Positions 1 to 12,186 of a DNA stretch of 64,000 nt are shown in pieces. The notes beneath the pieces were generated by a model, which saw only the letters and a list, made by a program, of their open reading frames with translations, was not told where the DNA came from and did not search any database. The position numbers were made by a program, and so were the translations under genes. This stretch comes from Euptelea pleiosperma (Eukaryota; Streptophyta; Magnoliopsida; Ranunculales; Eupteleaceae). The first letter of the stretch is position 1. Each line of letters starts with the position of its first letter. The stretch spans positions 29,288,978 to 29,352,977 of the forward strand of contig CM068553.1 of assembly GCA_035048495.1 (NCBI GenBank). Reading direction: 5' to 3'.

Positions 1-1411
1 GTCGGCAAGAGGTTATGAAACCGAATGAGCCTAGACGATACACACAGAGCAATAGATAATCTTAACCTAATCAATTAGGATAGTATTATGAATTATCTTG
101 TTAGTGTAGGGATAGTGTAGATTATGACAGTGGGCGAACCACTGGTTTATCTTCAATTACCCGTCGGACTAACTTTTCACTCTGTAGGTTCTCACCAGGA
201 TACACTCTTCAAAGCAAATCCGCTAGTACTAACTCAAGTTGACTGTAAGATAATCCGAAGCCTAGCTAGACAGACGTGCGACACATCGGCTGACTTAAGT
301 ATGCCCCAGACTAACTGGATTTGTCAAGCGTGAAGATGAGTTTTCCCAGAAGATGAGCTAGGGTAGGTTCGTGTTCCTAATCCGACATTAAGCTAATTCG
401 ACAGACAATCAAGGAGGCCACTTACGAGCTTTGTATACTTGAGTAGTAGGGACCTATGGGTGTGTTAGATAACATGGGCCCGCACTCATAGACTTAATCG
501 ACTTGATCTTTGAAGGGGTCGCTTTATGTGGAGTTTTCCTCAAACACCGATCTAATTGGGCTCTACTTCTTGACTGATTTTAATTCTTGACTATGGTTGC
601 ACAAAAGTTGGAATGATGAGGTGAGTGATGAAATCCCACCAGTTTCAAGTTAGAGCTGGGTTTGCTCTTTAATGTATTTTATTACGGCCAATCTAAGCAG
701 TTCCGATAATGTTTTGCAAAAGCAAATAAACAATCGACACAGTGTTTATACAATGTTCAAGATCGCACTCAAGGTGAGGTGTAAAAACTTACCTACCCAT
801 TGGCTACGCACGGGGTCTCCTCCTTGAGATAGGGAGGGGTATCCAAATGGGCTTGGGCCCGACTCCACCTCTTTGAGCTTTTGCTCCCTACTCACTTGGT
901 AAACGTAATTCGTAATCACGTTAGTTCACAATGGTCTATGGTCCAGATTTGGAAGGTATACCGCTTTTGGGGTTTCAAGAAACACGTAATGGTTTAGGGC
1001 AAGTATTGTAAATTAGTTTCAATTAGGATTTGCAATTCAACTTTAGCTATTCCCGAATTAGGTTTTGGAAATATCTACTTTCGAATTACCCGGAGTTGAA
1101 AACCTTCCAAAATAAATCAAATAACCAATGGTAATATAACTAGAAGTAGTAGAATTAAAATCTAACCCTAATATTTTTTATATTTTTTAATTAATTAATT
1201 AATCTAGCAGTTATTATAAAAAGAGAGAAAATAAATCCCTAAGTTATTACAACTTTGCACTCGGCCATTTGAGGCATTAAAATAATAAGTGAATAATGTA
1301 AAAAATAAAATGGAAAGTTTTCGATTTAGATCGGATCTTTAAGATTAAGCAGCTTTCCGAATTCCTGTTCGTCTTTTGCAATCTCTTTAATCGAGCGGCA
1401 ACGGCGCCATT
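1..1411 (-). mobile_element. Leader (5' internal region) of a family X LTR retrotransposon, truncated by the window edge
   Basis: This is the internal sequence lying just inside the LTR at 1412-4336; the element runs on the minus strand and continues off the left edge. Stretches near 124-330, 600-670 and 820-900 match the leader of the complete family X element at 32380-34160 in the same order. Examples are the 'gacagtgggcg' segment at 126 (32618 in the other copy) and the segment naming 'gggcttgggcccgactcc' near 850 (33340). I see no credible coding frame; the short open frames here are not conserved between the copies. The gag-position ORF of this copy would lie outside the window. Confidence 0.75.
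1393..1409 (-). other. Primer-binding site, tRNA-Asp type
   Basis: On the minus strand this reads TGGCGCCGTTGCCGCTC, two bases from the LTR end. The first 13 bases match the complement of the plant tRNA-Asp 3' end used by Athila-type Ty3 elements (recalled, not searched). It fixes the orientation of family X as minus strand here. Confidence 0.75.
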
Positions 1412-4336
1412 TGAAAGTAGGGTTTTTCCGCATCGTTGGTTATGAAAACCTTAGATCTCAACAATATTTGTAATTTCTCCGAATTGGTTCACTTAATCTG
1501 CAAAAATGCAGACTTGCATAGTGGCTCATGTCGGATATCGTCCGCACTCGGGGTTAGGGCAAATGTTTAAACAATAATGAATGGAAAGTGCTTAGAATAA
1601 TGAAGAGATGAGAATGATGGATTAATCGAGATTTAAAACAATATTTTGGTGGGATTTTTATCAGCTAATCAATGGAGATGAAAATAGAATGAAAACACAA
1701 TAAATAAGAATTTTTTAAAATAACTTTATTAATTAATCAAAGTGTTACACAAATAAAAATAAATGCTAACCTTTGAAAGCAATTAAATGAGAGAGAAAAT
1801 TATAGAGAGAGAAATTGGTTTTATCTAGAGAGAGAAAAAGATTAAACTTAGAGAGATGTAGAGAAAAAAGAAGATTTAGAGAGAGAAAATTCAAACCCTG
1901 AGAGGTCTTTACTCGTGAAGTGGCTGTGATGAATGAAGGTGATTGCATAATAGATGTGAAGTGGACAGCAACTTGAAAATTGCTATTAGTGAGATGGAAA
2001 GGGAGGGCAAGGGATGCTTACCATTCTTGGAGGCAGTGAGTGGTGAAGATTGTGGCTAGGAGGAAAGGCTTTGGCCAGCGCAGTGGTGACACTTGCTGTC
2101 CACGAAGGTGAAGCTAAACCTTGAAGTTGACATCCAAAGAGAAGAGGGTGTTTCTGCTAGGTTGCAGGCGTGGTGGAGCAAAGGTGGTGATGCATGCAAG
2201 GAGAGGCAGCAACTCGTTGCAAGTTGAGTGGTTGGGAGAAGATCATGGGCATTGCATGTGTGTTTATTGGAGTTGCAGTGTTTGGACGGTAGCCTTGTAG
2301 GTCAGCAAGTTGGAGGGGCACGAGGTGCAGCTTGGAGGATGGTGAACCATGGCTGGTGCTTGGAGGATGAGGGGTGCAACCCTTGTAACTTGCTGAGCGC
2401 ACTAGCACAAGGTGCTCTAATGGAGCTTGCTGGTTCAGGTGGTTGCTGGTCCAACAACTGGTGTCCAACCGGCTTGAGAGTTGGATGTTTGGCTTGCAAC
2501 TAGTTGACATTGTAGATTGAATGGTGGAAACCTGTGGGATTACCTGCTTGTTGCTAGCGGTTGGTAGCAAGTGGAGAGGAGGGCGGCAACTAGTTGCAGG
2601 TGGTGCAACTTGGATGGTTAAGCTTTGGGGGCAGCAAAGGAGGACGAGCAAGGTGAAGGCTTGGCAGATCGTGGGTATTGGGAGGTCGTCCAAACACAAG
2701 TTCGAGTAGAAGACCGGCATGTAGGTTGTGAAGGGAATGCAGGGTGCAGGAGAAACCATGAGGTGATAGCACGGTGAACTACCCAGAGGAGAACCGGTGG
2801 GGTTTGCAGGAGTTGCAAAACGGTGATGCACAAGTCAAGGGAGATCACCGGTAAGTGGACCACCAGTCGGTGTTTGTAAAGCTGGAATGAATGGAGGCGT
2901 TGTGGGTTGCTAATTGCTGCAACGTGCAACACACATGCAGTGGAGATAACTGGAGGAAGAATAGAAGGAGAGAAGCATGAGAGAAGGAGAACCAGACAGC
3001 CGGAGTTGCTACCTGCAACTCCGGCGAAGATGGAGGAAGAAGAAGAAGAAGAAGAAGGAGGACAAGGACAAGGACAAGGACTGACCTGCTAGAGAAGGAG
3101 CCAAGGATGTAAGGAAGAGATCACCAAGGCGAGGTGAAAGGCCAGCAAGGAGAAGAAGTTACAAACCTGCAACTTGGCCGGTGATGGATATGGTGGAAAG
3201 AGGCGGAGCTATCCCTTCTTGGAGTAGCAGATTTCAGTCTGTGAATTCTTGAATAAGAGGAAGGGTAAAGGAAAGAAGAGGTTGAGAGAACCTTGAGATG
3301 TTTGCTGCCAAGCAAGTGGTGGATTGCAAGTTTGCAACAATTCCGGTGAGCTTCTCATCGGAATTAATGGTGAAGAGAGGTGATGATCGTTCAAAGGCTG
3401 GTGATGGTTGTTTATTATGCAACTGGCAAGGGTGGCTAGAGGAAAGGGAGTTTAGAATGAGAGAGAAGAGAGAAGCTAGGGGGAGGGAACCAATCCAAGA
3501 TGAGATCCACGATCTCCTTTTAAAGGCAAGGTGGATTTGTTGTACAAAGGGAGACCATTGGATCTAGAGAGCTCCAACGGTTGGGAAGAGGTTAGTCAGG
3601 ATAGAGAGAGATGGGGGAGAGAAGAATCAGTCAAGTGAGACCGATTCTCTCTTCTAGTTGTTAATGGGTGTGAGCATGGGTCATGGGTATGGTTATGGGC
3701 CATGGGTCATGGGTCAGGGGTTATGGGCATGGGTAATGGGTCATTAGTCATGGGCCAAAAATAGATAGAGAGAGAAATAGGAGAGAGGTGAGAGAAAAAT
3801 ACAAAAATAATTACATTGGAGGGTTTTGAACCTTGGTCTTCTTTATTCTCTCTCGTCCGGCTCCACCAACTAGTCAAACTTATCATTTGATGTCAATTGG
3901 TGTGGCCTTTAACACCTGAGTTCTTCTCTTGGTCTCCAACTATTCTTCTCTCCCTTAGTCCTTGTTCCGGCTCTACGATCCTCTAGCTTTGCCTGTACAT
4001 GTCTTCTATCTTTTTATCCTAGGCTGCTGGCTCTTTAAGCTTTGATAGAAGTCTTCTGTGGTTGATAGTGGGCCTGTCAGTCCTCGAGAATCGCCCGATA
4101 GGGTCTCCTGCAAGTGAAAAAGCACGTAATTAGATTCAACTAAAACGACTTGATATTGGACTATCCGAAATGCGTTTATTTCATGCAAAGAGTTGATTTT
4201 CCTCTAAAGAATGCGTTCTACTCAATGGAAGAAACTCTTACTTGAAAAAGTCGACAAAAAGACAAGTTTTACATATGAGCATATGACATCGCTTTAAGGA
4301 TAATGGCTTAAAATAAGCACTTTTGAGTGAATATCA
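1412..4336 (-). mobile_element. Family X 5' LTR (2.9 kb)
   Basis: The plus strand runs from TGAAAGTAGGG to GAATATCA, so the ends are TG...CA. The end blocks match the LTRs at 9321, 21661, 25904 and 34178. The last 350 bases carry the conserved 'gcttaaaataagcacttttgag' family end with a small GCTTA/TAAGC hairpin. The middle is purine-rich (GAGAGA and GAAGAA tracts) with a copy of the family palindrome near 3002-3023. The left flank is the element's own internal region, so this is the 5' LTR of a minus-strand element. Its outer flank is ATGAT at 4337-4341; the matching duplication would lie outside the window. No protein is encoded. Confidence 0.85.
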
Positions 4337-4490
4337 ATGATCCGAGCAACGGCCGCGTCCTTCAACGCGCTCTAGTCGGCTTTTATCAGCACGCCGTCCC
4401 TAGACTTATAGACGGGCTTCCAGTCTAGGGCCACCCGAGCTGAGCAAGGATTGACTACGGAGTCGGATCCTCAGATGACAATACCCCCAG

Positions 4491-5961
4491 CTACACGAGG
4501 CCGAGAGGGTAGCGGGGGAGCACCGGATGATTTCCCGACCTATCGGGGAGTCGAAGCCGGTGTAGGAGCAGGTACGGCCTGGACGACCTGAATAGGGGCC
4601 GGTCGAGAACTGGAGGTCCCAGCATCTCGGGGGTGCTTTGCAGTAGCCCGAGGAAGCACCTCCCCCTGCCACTTCCAAGAGAGGAGTCGGCTGAAGGACC
4701 ATAGATATTCAGTCTCGCCATCTCTTGAGCGTGAAGAAGATCCTGAGAATACTGCTCGGAGAGGAGGGGCTCAGCAGTCGGGTTACTCTGATAGAAGTAT
4801 CCGAGAGACTGCACCAAATAAGAGAACTCAGGAGGTAATGGATGATGAAACAGGCGACTAGGAGATCCAGACGAGGATGAATCAAAGTCTACAAAAATAA
4901 TGTTCTGAGTTGGATGTACCTCGGACAAGTCTTCAGCGATGCGGGAATCAACCGGTGTGCCAAAAAATCTCAGAGAAAAGTCAGCTTCAGGGGAGGCTTG
5001 GGGAATCGGCTCCTCGCCTGGAATCGGCGCCTCACCTTGAGACCCTGCTTGATCCTCTGCCTCCTGAGCTTGACTCTCAAGGGTGAATCTTCACCTCTCG
5101 GATTTGGAGAGAAGCTGATAAGTCAACTCGGAGTCGGGCACCCTCTCTTGCAGCTCATCCTCTGAAGGGGGTTGAGCCTCGAAATGATAGCCTCGTTCGT
5201 CAAGCCTGATGAGGTGTTGGTAGACATCGGACAAGAGCGTCTGAAGAGCAATGCACAATGGAAGAATGACCTTGGGGAGTCCCCGAGACGAGTTGCATGA
5301 AAACAGAAGTCATTAGTCAAGATATTGTATTCAATATTACTCGGAAATATAGGAGAGGTACGGCGAGTACCTCGAACCCCAAAGTTACTATTGGCAAGTG
5401 GGGGCCCATGGTCACTAGGCCCACTTTCCCATGCGCCCGAGACAAAGAGAGGGAAACGTTGCCACCCCTTGTCACTATCTTGGATGGCCTCTAGGATGGG
5501 GACCCTGCCCGGCAGAGTGGCCAGGAAGTATAGGGGAGACCCGCAGGTTTTGGAATCACCCCACTTGCACTTCAGAACCACCTTGATGTAGTGTTGATGA
5601 CGGACATCGTCGAAGGTGATTTCTCGGCCCAGTACGTTCGTATACGATCGAACGCCCGAAGAGCACACCAAAAGTTGCCAGATATCTGGCCTGGGGCTAC
5701 CCGATAAAAGTTTAAGAGTTCACGGGCAAACGACGAAAGAGGGAGAGAGAGGCCGACGTCAAGCTGGCCGACTGTAATGCAGATAGTGTCGGGGTGAATC
5801 ACTGTGTGGTGAGAGTAGCAAGTACAAGAAGGGACATAACGAAGACTAACGTCACTGGGAATTCTATAACATTCCCGGACGTACTCCAAGTCAGGGCTGA
5901 CTTGAGACTCAGCATCGGAGTCTCGGAGAGACAGACTATCGGAAGATGATGCAGCCGACAT
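4491..5961 (-). pseudogene. Antisense ORF of Tat-like element, putative gypsy-type transposon domain
   Basis: Three open segments on the minus strand (5961-5572, 5671-5123 and 4928-4491) look like one protein broken by frameshifts. The first segment starts at an ATG at 5961 and has an acidic, serine-rich N-terminus. Around residues 65-105 it contains a 'GLSLPLSSFARELLNFY...GQISGNFW' block that resembles the plant 'putative gypsy type transposon' domain (PF04195-like). Such antisense ORFs are known between pol and the 3' LTR in Tat elements; their function is not established. The next segments continue with basic and glutamate-rich stretches I do not recognise. A TATA-like sequence on the minus strand at 6100-6108 lies about 140 bases upstream of the ATG, in a suitable place for its own promoter. 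Domain assignment is from memory of the family pattern. Confidence 0.5.
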
Positions 5962-6199
5962 AACGAAAAGTTTACTTAGTGAAAAAGAGTACCTCGGAGC
6001 AAGATATCCTATTGAAAAGATATGTGATCAGAGTAAAAGTGCCGAGTAAGCCGATGAGGTCGAGAGCAAGAAGAAAATGAAAATCGCAGGAGTGGAGACC
6101 TATTTATACTATGAGGGTAATTATGATTTTTGACAGCACGTACGGATATCGAAGGGACGTCTGCCGAATCGCCTGTATGAACCAATGAAAGAATGACAC

Positions 6200-7099
6200 A
6201 TGGCATCAGCATTTAATGCCATGTCAAGTCGAAGAGACGTCACCGAAATACGAAGCGACGGAGAAAGGATAGCATGACACGTGTGAACCTTCTCGGGTAA
6301 GGGGTATTTTCAAACGGCACATGTGGGTTCTTAGGATAATGACACGTGTTCCATAGAACTCTGACCGAATAGCCGACTGTATGAGTTGCCGGCGTGATAA
6401 CAATGAATCTCTAGCCGACTGTATTTGGTTGGCCGACTCTAGTACAATGAATGGTTGCCGACTTGATACTGATGAAGATCTAGCCGACTTGGCCGGCTCC
6501 TACACAATGAAAGGTTGGTCGTCTTGGGAATGAGGAAGTGCTGATTGATTGGAATATTATGAAGGTCTAGCCAACTACGCTGAAGACCCCCTATATCACG
6601 GCTAGTCGGCCAAATGGAAAGCAGAGCCTGAGCAATGAACGGGATACAGCCACCTATTGTACTTCCCCAGCAAAACACGATCTAGGATAGGTCACATATA
6701 AGACAAAGATGTCCAGACTGATTGGTACGACCTCTATCGTGCTCTTGGACACATAAGGGGTCACGCATCTTATAAATAGAAAGCTACAGTAAGTGGGAAA
6801 GCAAGCAATCTGGGGGAAAAAGGTGGGAAGGGAAGATTTTAGAGGTTCTAGAAAGATTCTGACTTAAACATCGGAGGCTCTACGGTGGATTTTCCACCAA
6901 CAGAGTTGTTTTGTAGGTGACATCGAACGACTAAGACAAGGAGACGAATGCGCTGGCAAGATTATCAGACCACACAGGAGTAAAGACGATCACCTCAGAC
7001 CAAACATCTGCTTGGTCAGTGGGGTAGTTGGATCAGGCGGATTCGGGATAATCTGATATAGTGCGTATTTCAAGGGGGGTGTGGGATTTTTCCCCTACA
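6200..7099 (+). mobile_element. 3' LTR of Tat-like element (left boundary approximate)
   Basis: The right end is TTTTCCCCTACA at 7088-7099. A TATA box (TATAAATA) lies at 6771-6778, followed by 'gctacag' and then 'ggctctacggtggat' near 6870. The same blocks occur in reverse at 38961-39300 and 57814-58110, so all three are LTRs of one family. The 6360-6590 part is built from degenerate repeats containing 'agccgact'. The left boundary cannot be fixed by eye; 6200 is a guess from the distance to the antisense ORF promoter. Confidence 0.6.
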
Positions 7100-9320
7100 G
7101 CGAGCATCCCTTTCTCAACCATGCGTCAACACATTCTCTGTTTCACACCCTCTTTTTGTCGAAATGTTATTGGTTAGCACACCACTCAACTCTCTCTCCT
7201 CTAACTAATCCATTCCTGTCCTAAAACCATTGGACCAGCACAGCGATATTACTCGAGCGCATGCGAACCCAGCTCCTTGTTGAGCGACTCGATTCTGCCA
7301 TTAAACCTGCTCAGGTTCCCCTCTCTACCACCGAACCCAGCGTCTCTTCTTGGTCACTACCATCTATAGCCAGCGCCAACCTGATTACAAGCAACCCTAC
7401 TGCAGCTCCTCTTTCCAGCGAGCATAGCTAGTGGTAAACCAAACCCCCAACCTCCATCATCTTCAGCCCGATCAACTCCAATAACCTATGCATGTCTTCT
7501 CCGGCAATTTCATGTTGCCGCATGCACATGAGGTGGTCCTCTGTTCCATTCGTGAGTTGTAGTTGTAGGTCCACTTAAAGGGTGGCATTTTGGTCCAGCA
7601 ACAGTCTCCAACTTCCTCTTAGCCTATCATCTTCAGTCCATGTATTTCAGTGAACCTTGGATGGCACCTAGCCATTATAGTAGTAGCTCCATTCCGAACG
7701 CCGTTAGGTCTGCAACCTCTTCCATCACCAGCAACCGTACATCATCCACCATTGATCCTATCAAGATCCGTGCACATCTACACTGACAAGATAGCCAAGC
7801 ATCCTTGCGTTTCAGTCAAATATCCATGCAGATTAGGCACATGTCCAAACCCTCTACCAGCTCTTGTATGCACAGATATGGTGCTCATCAACCTACGGGT
7901 GATTTATGGCAAGAAATTGGCAATTGCAGGCGAGATACGACGTCTCTGTTTGAGGTTCCATTGTGGAAATCTAAAATAGAGTCTCCCTAACTCTGTTTTA
8001 TTTTGTAAATAGAGAAATTTCAGTGGGCCCATCATGGATAAATAGATAAAATTGTTTTGGGTTAAATTATGTTGATTTATGCTCTAAATCCAACGGTTAG
8101 TTTTTACCGTTAGTTATATAGTTGGTGTGTCTGCGAACCGTAGGTGCACCTAGGATGTAGCCTCCAACAGTTAGAAACGGTTCTCATGATGAGAACACAG
8201 ATCCAACGGTTGGATGTCACCAACCTGGTGATTTTGGGTCCGTCCCACTTAAGTTCTGGCCAAATCCACATGATCAGTTCCCCTCCTTGTAGTGCCGTGT
8301 GGTCCACCATCTGTGTGTGCGCTGGACTACCTTGATCATGTGCTAGCCTCCACCACCTTAGCCTCCAACCAGTAAATCTAACCCAATATTTCAGACGCAA
8401 CCTATGTAAGTGGTCAATCTATAGCTAAAATCAACCCATGTTGGGACCATCCTACGGTTAGGAAATCACATATCAGACTGGCTTAGTTTGTAGGTCCATC
8501 TGTAGTGCGGTCAGCAATCCATGCGGCTTGTGTATGTTAGTAAGATCCGTGGTTCATTTTGGGTGGGCCACTAGGTCACTATATATAGTAACATGCATGT
8601 GGCAGCACCCTACCGTGTTGCTACACACCATTTTAGTTATCGGTCCACTTGGAATGTGGCCAAATATCCACATGGTTAGTGTATCCTAGGAGTGTGCCAT
8701 GTACCTATTATTTTAGTGTGGGCCCCAACAAGTAGGGCCCACCATAAGTAGTACATAAGTGATAGTTATTAATTATTTGTTTTAAATAATAACTATAAGT
8801 CAGTTGTTAGTTTATTATAATAATAACTAGTGTTATTTTGTTTTATGTTTTTATAAATAAGTGTTAGTTATCATGAATGTTAGGATTTAGTATAATAAAT
8901 AATGTTAGGGGTTTTATGAAATAATAAAACAAATGTTAGTGGTTTTGACAAGTAAAACAAGAATTAGCTATATTTTGATCATAAATGCTCATGTGATCCT
9001 ACGATTAAAATTAGTCCATTTAAATGATCCTGATCCAACGGTTAGAAACCACCACAAACATAGTGATTTTGGTATGTGGGCCCCACCACCTATGGGCTCC
9101 ACTTTTTGGTGGTCCATGGACCCACATGAAGATCACAACACTACCTTGGGTCGGTGGGACCCACCTAGGTCACCTATCATGAGTATGTGTACCATGTATT
9201 GTGAGGATTAGAGTATGCCTAATTGACTCAGCGAGTTGACTCAGGTCCCTAGGTGTTTGGCAAAATGCCTAGGACATGCCTAGACAATGCCCAGCACTAC
9301 CCGTGCATGCCGAGGCACAT
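7100..9320. other. Intergenic region with old MITE-like repeats, no gene recognised
   Basis: No credible reading frame is seen. Segments at 8100-8330, 8450-8720 and 9000-9200 contain 'ccaacggttag', 'ttctggccaaatccaca' and 'gtgggccccacc' motifs shared with the foldback MITE family at 43671, 48689 and 49212, so they are probably decayed members. The 8750-8960 segment is AT-rich with repeated 'gttagt' words. Confidence 0.4.
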
Positions 9321-12186
9321 TGAAAGTAGGATTTTTCCGCATCGTTGATTACAGAAACCCTAGTCTCAATAGATTTGTAATTTTTATCCGATTATCCTGC
9401 AAAATATGGAGATATTGTATAGGGATTCGTGTCGGATGTTGATCTGCACTCAGGATTAGTTGGGTTAGTGCATTATCAGAACAATATGACGAAAAATTGC
9501 TAGAAATAATGAGGAGGTGAGAATGATGATCACGAGATTTAAAATAAGATTTTTATTTAGTGAATTTTTAGAGAGAGAATCATAAATCCATTATGTACAA
9601 AATGTTACAATCAATTGAGATGTAAAGCTCAAACATGAAACCAATTAATCAAAAACTAACTTTTATTTAAATTATTGTACCTTACAATTCAAGAGAAATA
9701 AGAGTCTAATAAGATAAACATAAAAGCAATAACCGTAGGGAGAGAAAGAAGAGAGAGAAAAGTAGTAGAGAGAGAAAATGACTAAAGAGATCTAGAGGGA
9801 GAGAGAGAGGAATAGTGAAAAGAGAGAGATAGGAAATACCTTCGGACATCTTACCTACGGGGATGAGGATTGGCCAGCAAGAAGAAGACTAACCGTAAGC
9901 AAATCATATGCTGCCCGGTCCTTGGAGGATGGTACAAATGATGAAGGCGTGGCTAGAAGGTGGGGAAGGCTTGCTGCACGTTGGTGGTGGATCTCTTGGG
10001 AGAGGAGCACGTCCAAGCGAAATCAATGAAGATGCTGGCTGGAGTTGCAAGCATGCAACTCCAGCAACCTTACCGTTAGGAGAAGTGTAGGTTGTGCACG
10101 TTGCGGTTTGGAGAACACAGGCTGTGGAAGAAGGAAGCAAGGAGCACCTGCAATGGAGGAGGTGGTGAGCGTGGCAGCCAGCAGGTGGATCTAAGAGAGT
10201 GAGACGTGGCAGCAATGGTGGTGGCCGAAAGTTGCAGGTGCAACTCCAGTGAACAAAACGTGGAAGAAGGAAAAGAAAGAGAAAGAAGAAGAAAAAAAAT
10301 TGAAGGAGAAGAGAATCGAGGAGAAGGGGTGACTGCTTGCTGTTTTGGGTGAGGATCGAAGGAGAAGAAAAAGAATAGGGTGTTGGCTTGCATGGTGTCA
10401 CAGATCGTGGTTTGCAGGCTCGTTCGTGGAAGGAGAAACACCCGACCGAAGTTGCAGGTGGAAGAGGATGCCTGAACCAGAGGTGGAGATGGATGGTGGA
10501 GGAAGAAACAGCAGGTTCAGGTGAAGAGAAGACGCTGGAGCTCACAGGCGGAGGTGTGAGCGGAGACAGCAGTGAAGGAGATAGCAAGTAGAGGCGGAAG
10601 AGCAGGGTGCGGCCGGAGAAAAGTAGGCTGAGAAGACGTTAGAGCAGGGTGGAGTTGTTGCAGGCACTGCTACATGCAGCAGAGGCGGAGTCATTGCAGG
10701 CGCTGCTACACGCAGCAGAGGCGGAGGAATGAGCAGCGGCTGGTGGAGGAAGGGAAGAAGGGAATGAAGAAGAAGAAGACTGCCGGAGTTGCAGGCCTGC
10801 AACTCCGGCGAAGGATGAGGACGAAGAAGAAGAAGAAGAAGAAGAAGAAGAATAAAAAGAAGAAGGAAAAGGAGAGGAAGAAGTGGAAAACGTTGGGGGA
10901 GTTTTGGGAGAAGGAGAGGTGGAGATGGGAGAGAGATTAGGGTTCCAACGAACCCATCTCTTCCCCTTAAAAAGCTTTCCTATTTCCTTTAATGGAAATA
11001 GGGATTTTTCGAAAATAAAAAAATAAGAAAAATAAATTTTTTTTTTTTAAATAAAACCTTACTTTTCTTTGGGGAATTTCTCCATTTAGTGGACCCCCCC
11101 TTTTTAAAATTTAATTTAAATTATTTTGAAATCTATTTTACACAGGTATACCTAGACAAGGGATAGGATATTTGTTTCCGTTCCACCTTAGGTGTTAGGA
11201 AGACTGCAGATTCACTCAGTCTCAATGAGTTTCAACCTGGTTGGGGGTACTTGATATACCCCCATCATGTCTGGCTGAAGACATAAAACTTAACGCTTTC
11301 GGAAAGGCAATTCCGGTATTCCTAGAGTACATGAGTCTCATGCATTTGCTATTAACTGTTATATCATTGGAAATGCAGGTACATTCATTCTTCCGATCAT
11401 CAAGAACCACACATTGTCGAGTTTCTACCGACTTGGTAACATCCTCCCTGAACCTTTGCATCATCATCACCGATTTTTCATCCTTTTATGTCCCGGTCAT
11501 GAGCATCGAGGACGGTGCTGTATTTTAGTTGGGGGTGGATATTTATCAAAATGAAGACATGAGTTTTGGTCCGTAGATCCGATGACCAAGAGATGAAGAG
11601 AAAGATAATAAGGAGAGATGAGATAGAAAATTAGGGGGAGGAGAGAGAAAATATCAGAAAATGGAGATAAAAGTATTGGTAGATGGCCTGGAACCCTGGT
11701 CTTTACTGTGACCATCCTCACGCTTCTCCAGTAGAGTAGACTATGATTCCTTGCTGACTCATGTGGCTTTAAACGCTTTGGTCCGTCTCTTGGTCATTGG
11801 CTCTCCTACTATCTTCGTTCTTTGGGCCAGCTTTTTGGTCTCTTAATTAGCCCATATTTGGCCCATATCTTCTAGTCATAGCATGTGGGCTCTTTAAGCT
11901 TTGATAACGGGCTTTTCTAATCGATGTGGGCTCGCAGGTCTCGAGAATTGTCCCATCGGAGTTTCCTACGACAGAAGAAGCGCTTAATGAGACTTTGACT
12001 TAATGTCTAGACTTCCATAAATGCGTTTAATGCATGCAAATATACCATTTCGTCCAGAAAAATGTGTTCTACGCAACAGAAGAGACTATTACATAGAAAA
12101 GTAGATAAATATAGCATTTTACGTAAGAGAATGCAATAACGCTAAAAGGATAATTGCTTAAAATAAGCACTTTTGAGCGAATATCA
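9321..12186 (-). mobile_element. Family X solo LTR with 5-bp target duplication
   Basis: The element starts TGAAAGTAGG at 9321 and ends GAATATCA at 12186. It is flanked on both sides by CACAT (9316-9320 and 12187-12191), a perfect 5-bp duplication. The flanking host sequence reads smoothly across it. Only one LTR is present, so this is a solo LTR left by LTR-LTR recombination, or an LTR-only insertion. It carries family palindromes at about 10041-10062 and 10787-10808, a GAAGAA tract at 10820-10880, and an unusual 0.4-kb internal-domain fragment (separate entry). Confidence 0.88.
11143..11535 (+). repeat. Inverted copy of family X internal sequence inside a family X LTR
   Basis: This stretch matches, in reverse orientation, 30070-30482 of the complete family X element, which lies just beyond the end of its gag-position ORF. 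Shared blocks include 'aggtatacctagacaagggatagga', 'gttgggggtacttgatatac' and 'gtcccggtcatgagcat'. The other full-length LTRs (1412, 25904, 34178) lack it. It is therefore captured internal sequence in inverted orientation. The two short open frames here are non-coding in the parent. Confidence 0.7.

Larger units (their letters stand above)
4337..7099 (+). mobile_element. 3' end of a Tat-like Ty3 retrotransposon (antisense ORF plus 3' LTR)
   Basis: This block has the layout known for the plant Tat lineage: an additional ORF on the strand opposite the element, followed by the 3' LTR. The LTR is on the plus strand; its end (7040-7099) and its TATA/R region match the LTR of element A at 38961 and the LTR at 57814. 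The gag-pol part is not present: the left side is cut by the family X element ending at 4336. Whether the 4337-4490 segment is part of this element is inferred from continuity only. Confidence 0.6.

Noticed and set aside
2157..2831. 224-residue minus-strand frame in the first LTR
   Set aside because: Pro/Ser/Thr-rich frame overlapped by frames on both strands; no counterpart in other family X LTRs.
1412..4336. Helitron interpretation of the family X ends (3' hairpin GCTTA/TAAGC)
   Set aside because: Ends are TG...CA, 5-bp duplications are present, and a tRNA-Asp primer site adjoins the end, so it is an LTR.
9904..10587. 227-residue minus-strand frame in the solo LTR
   Set aside because: Biased composition from GAGGAA-type repeats and no conservation with sister LTRs.
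10674..10940. Lysine-rich open frame at 10674-10940 (and similar ones at 26965-27206 and 35230-35946)
   Set aside because: They are translations of GAA/AAG tracts and palindromes in family X LTRs; the frame is not conserved between the two near-identical LTRs and no domain is seen.
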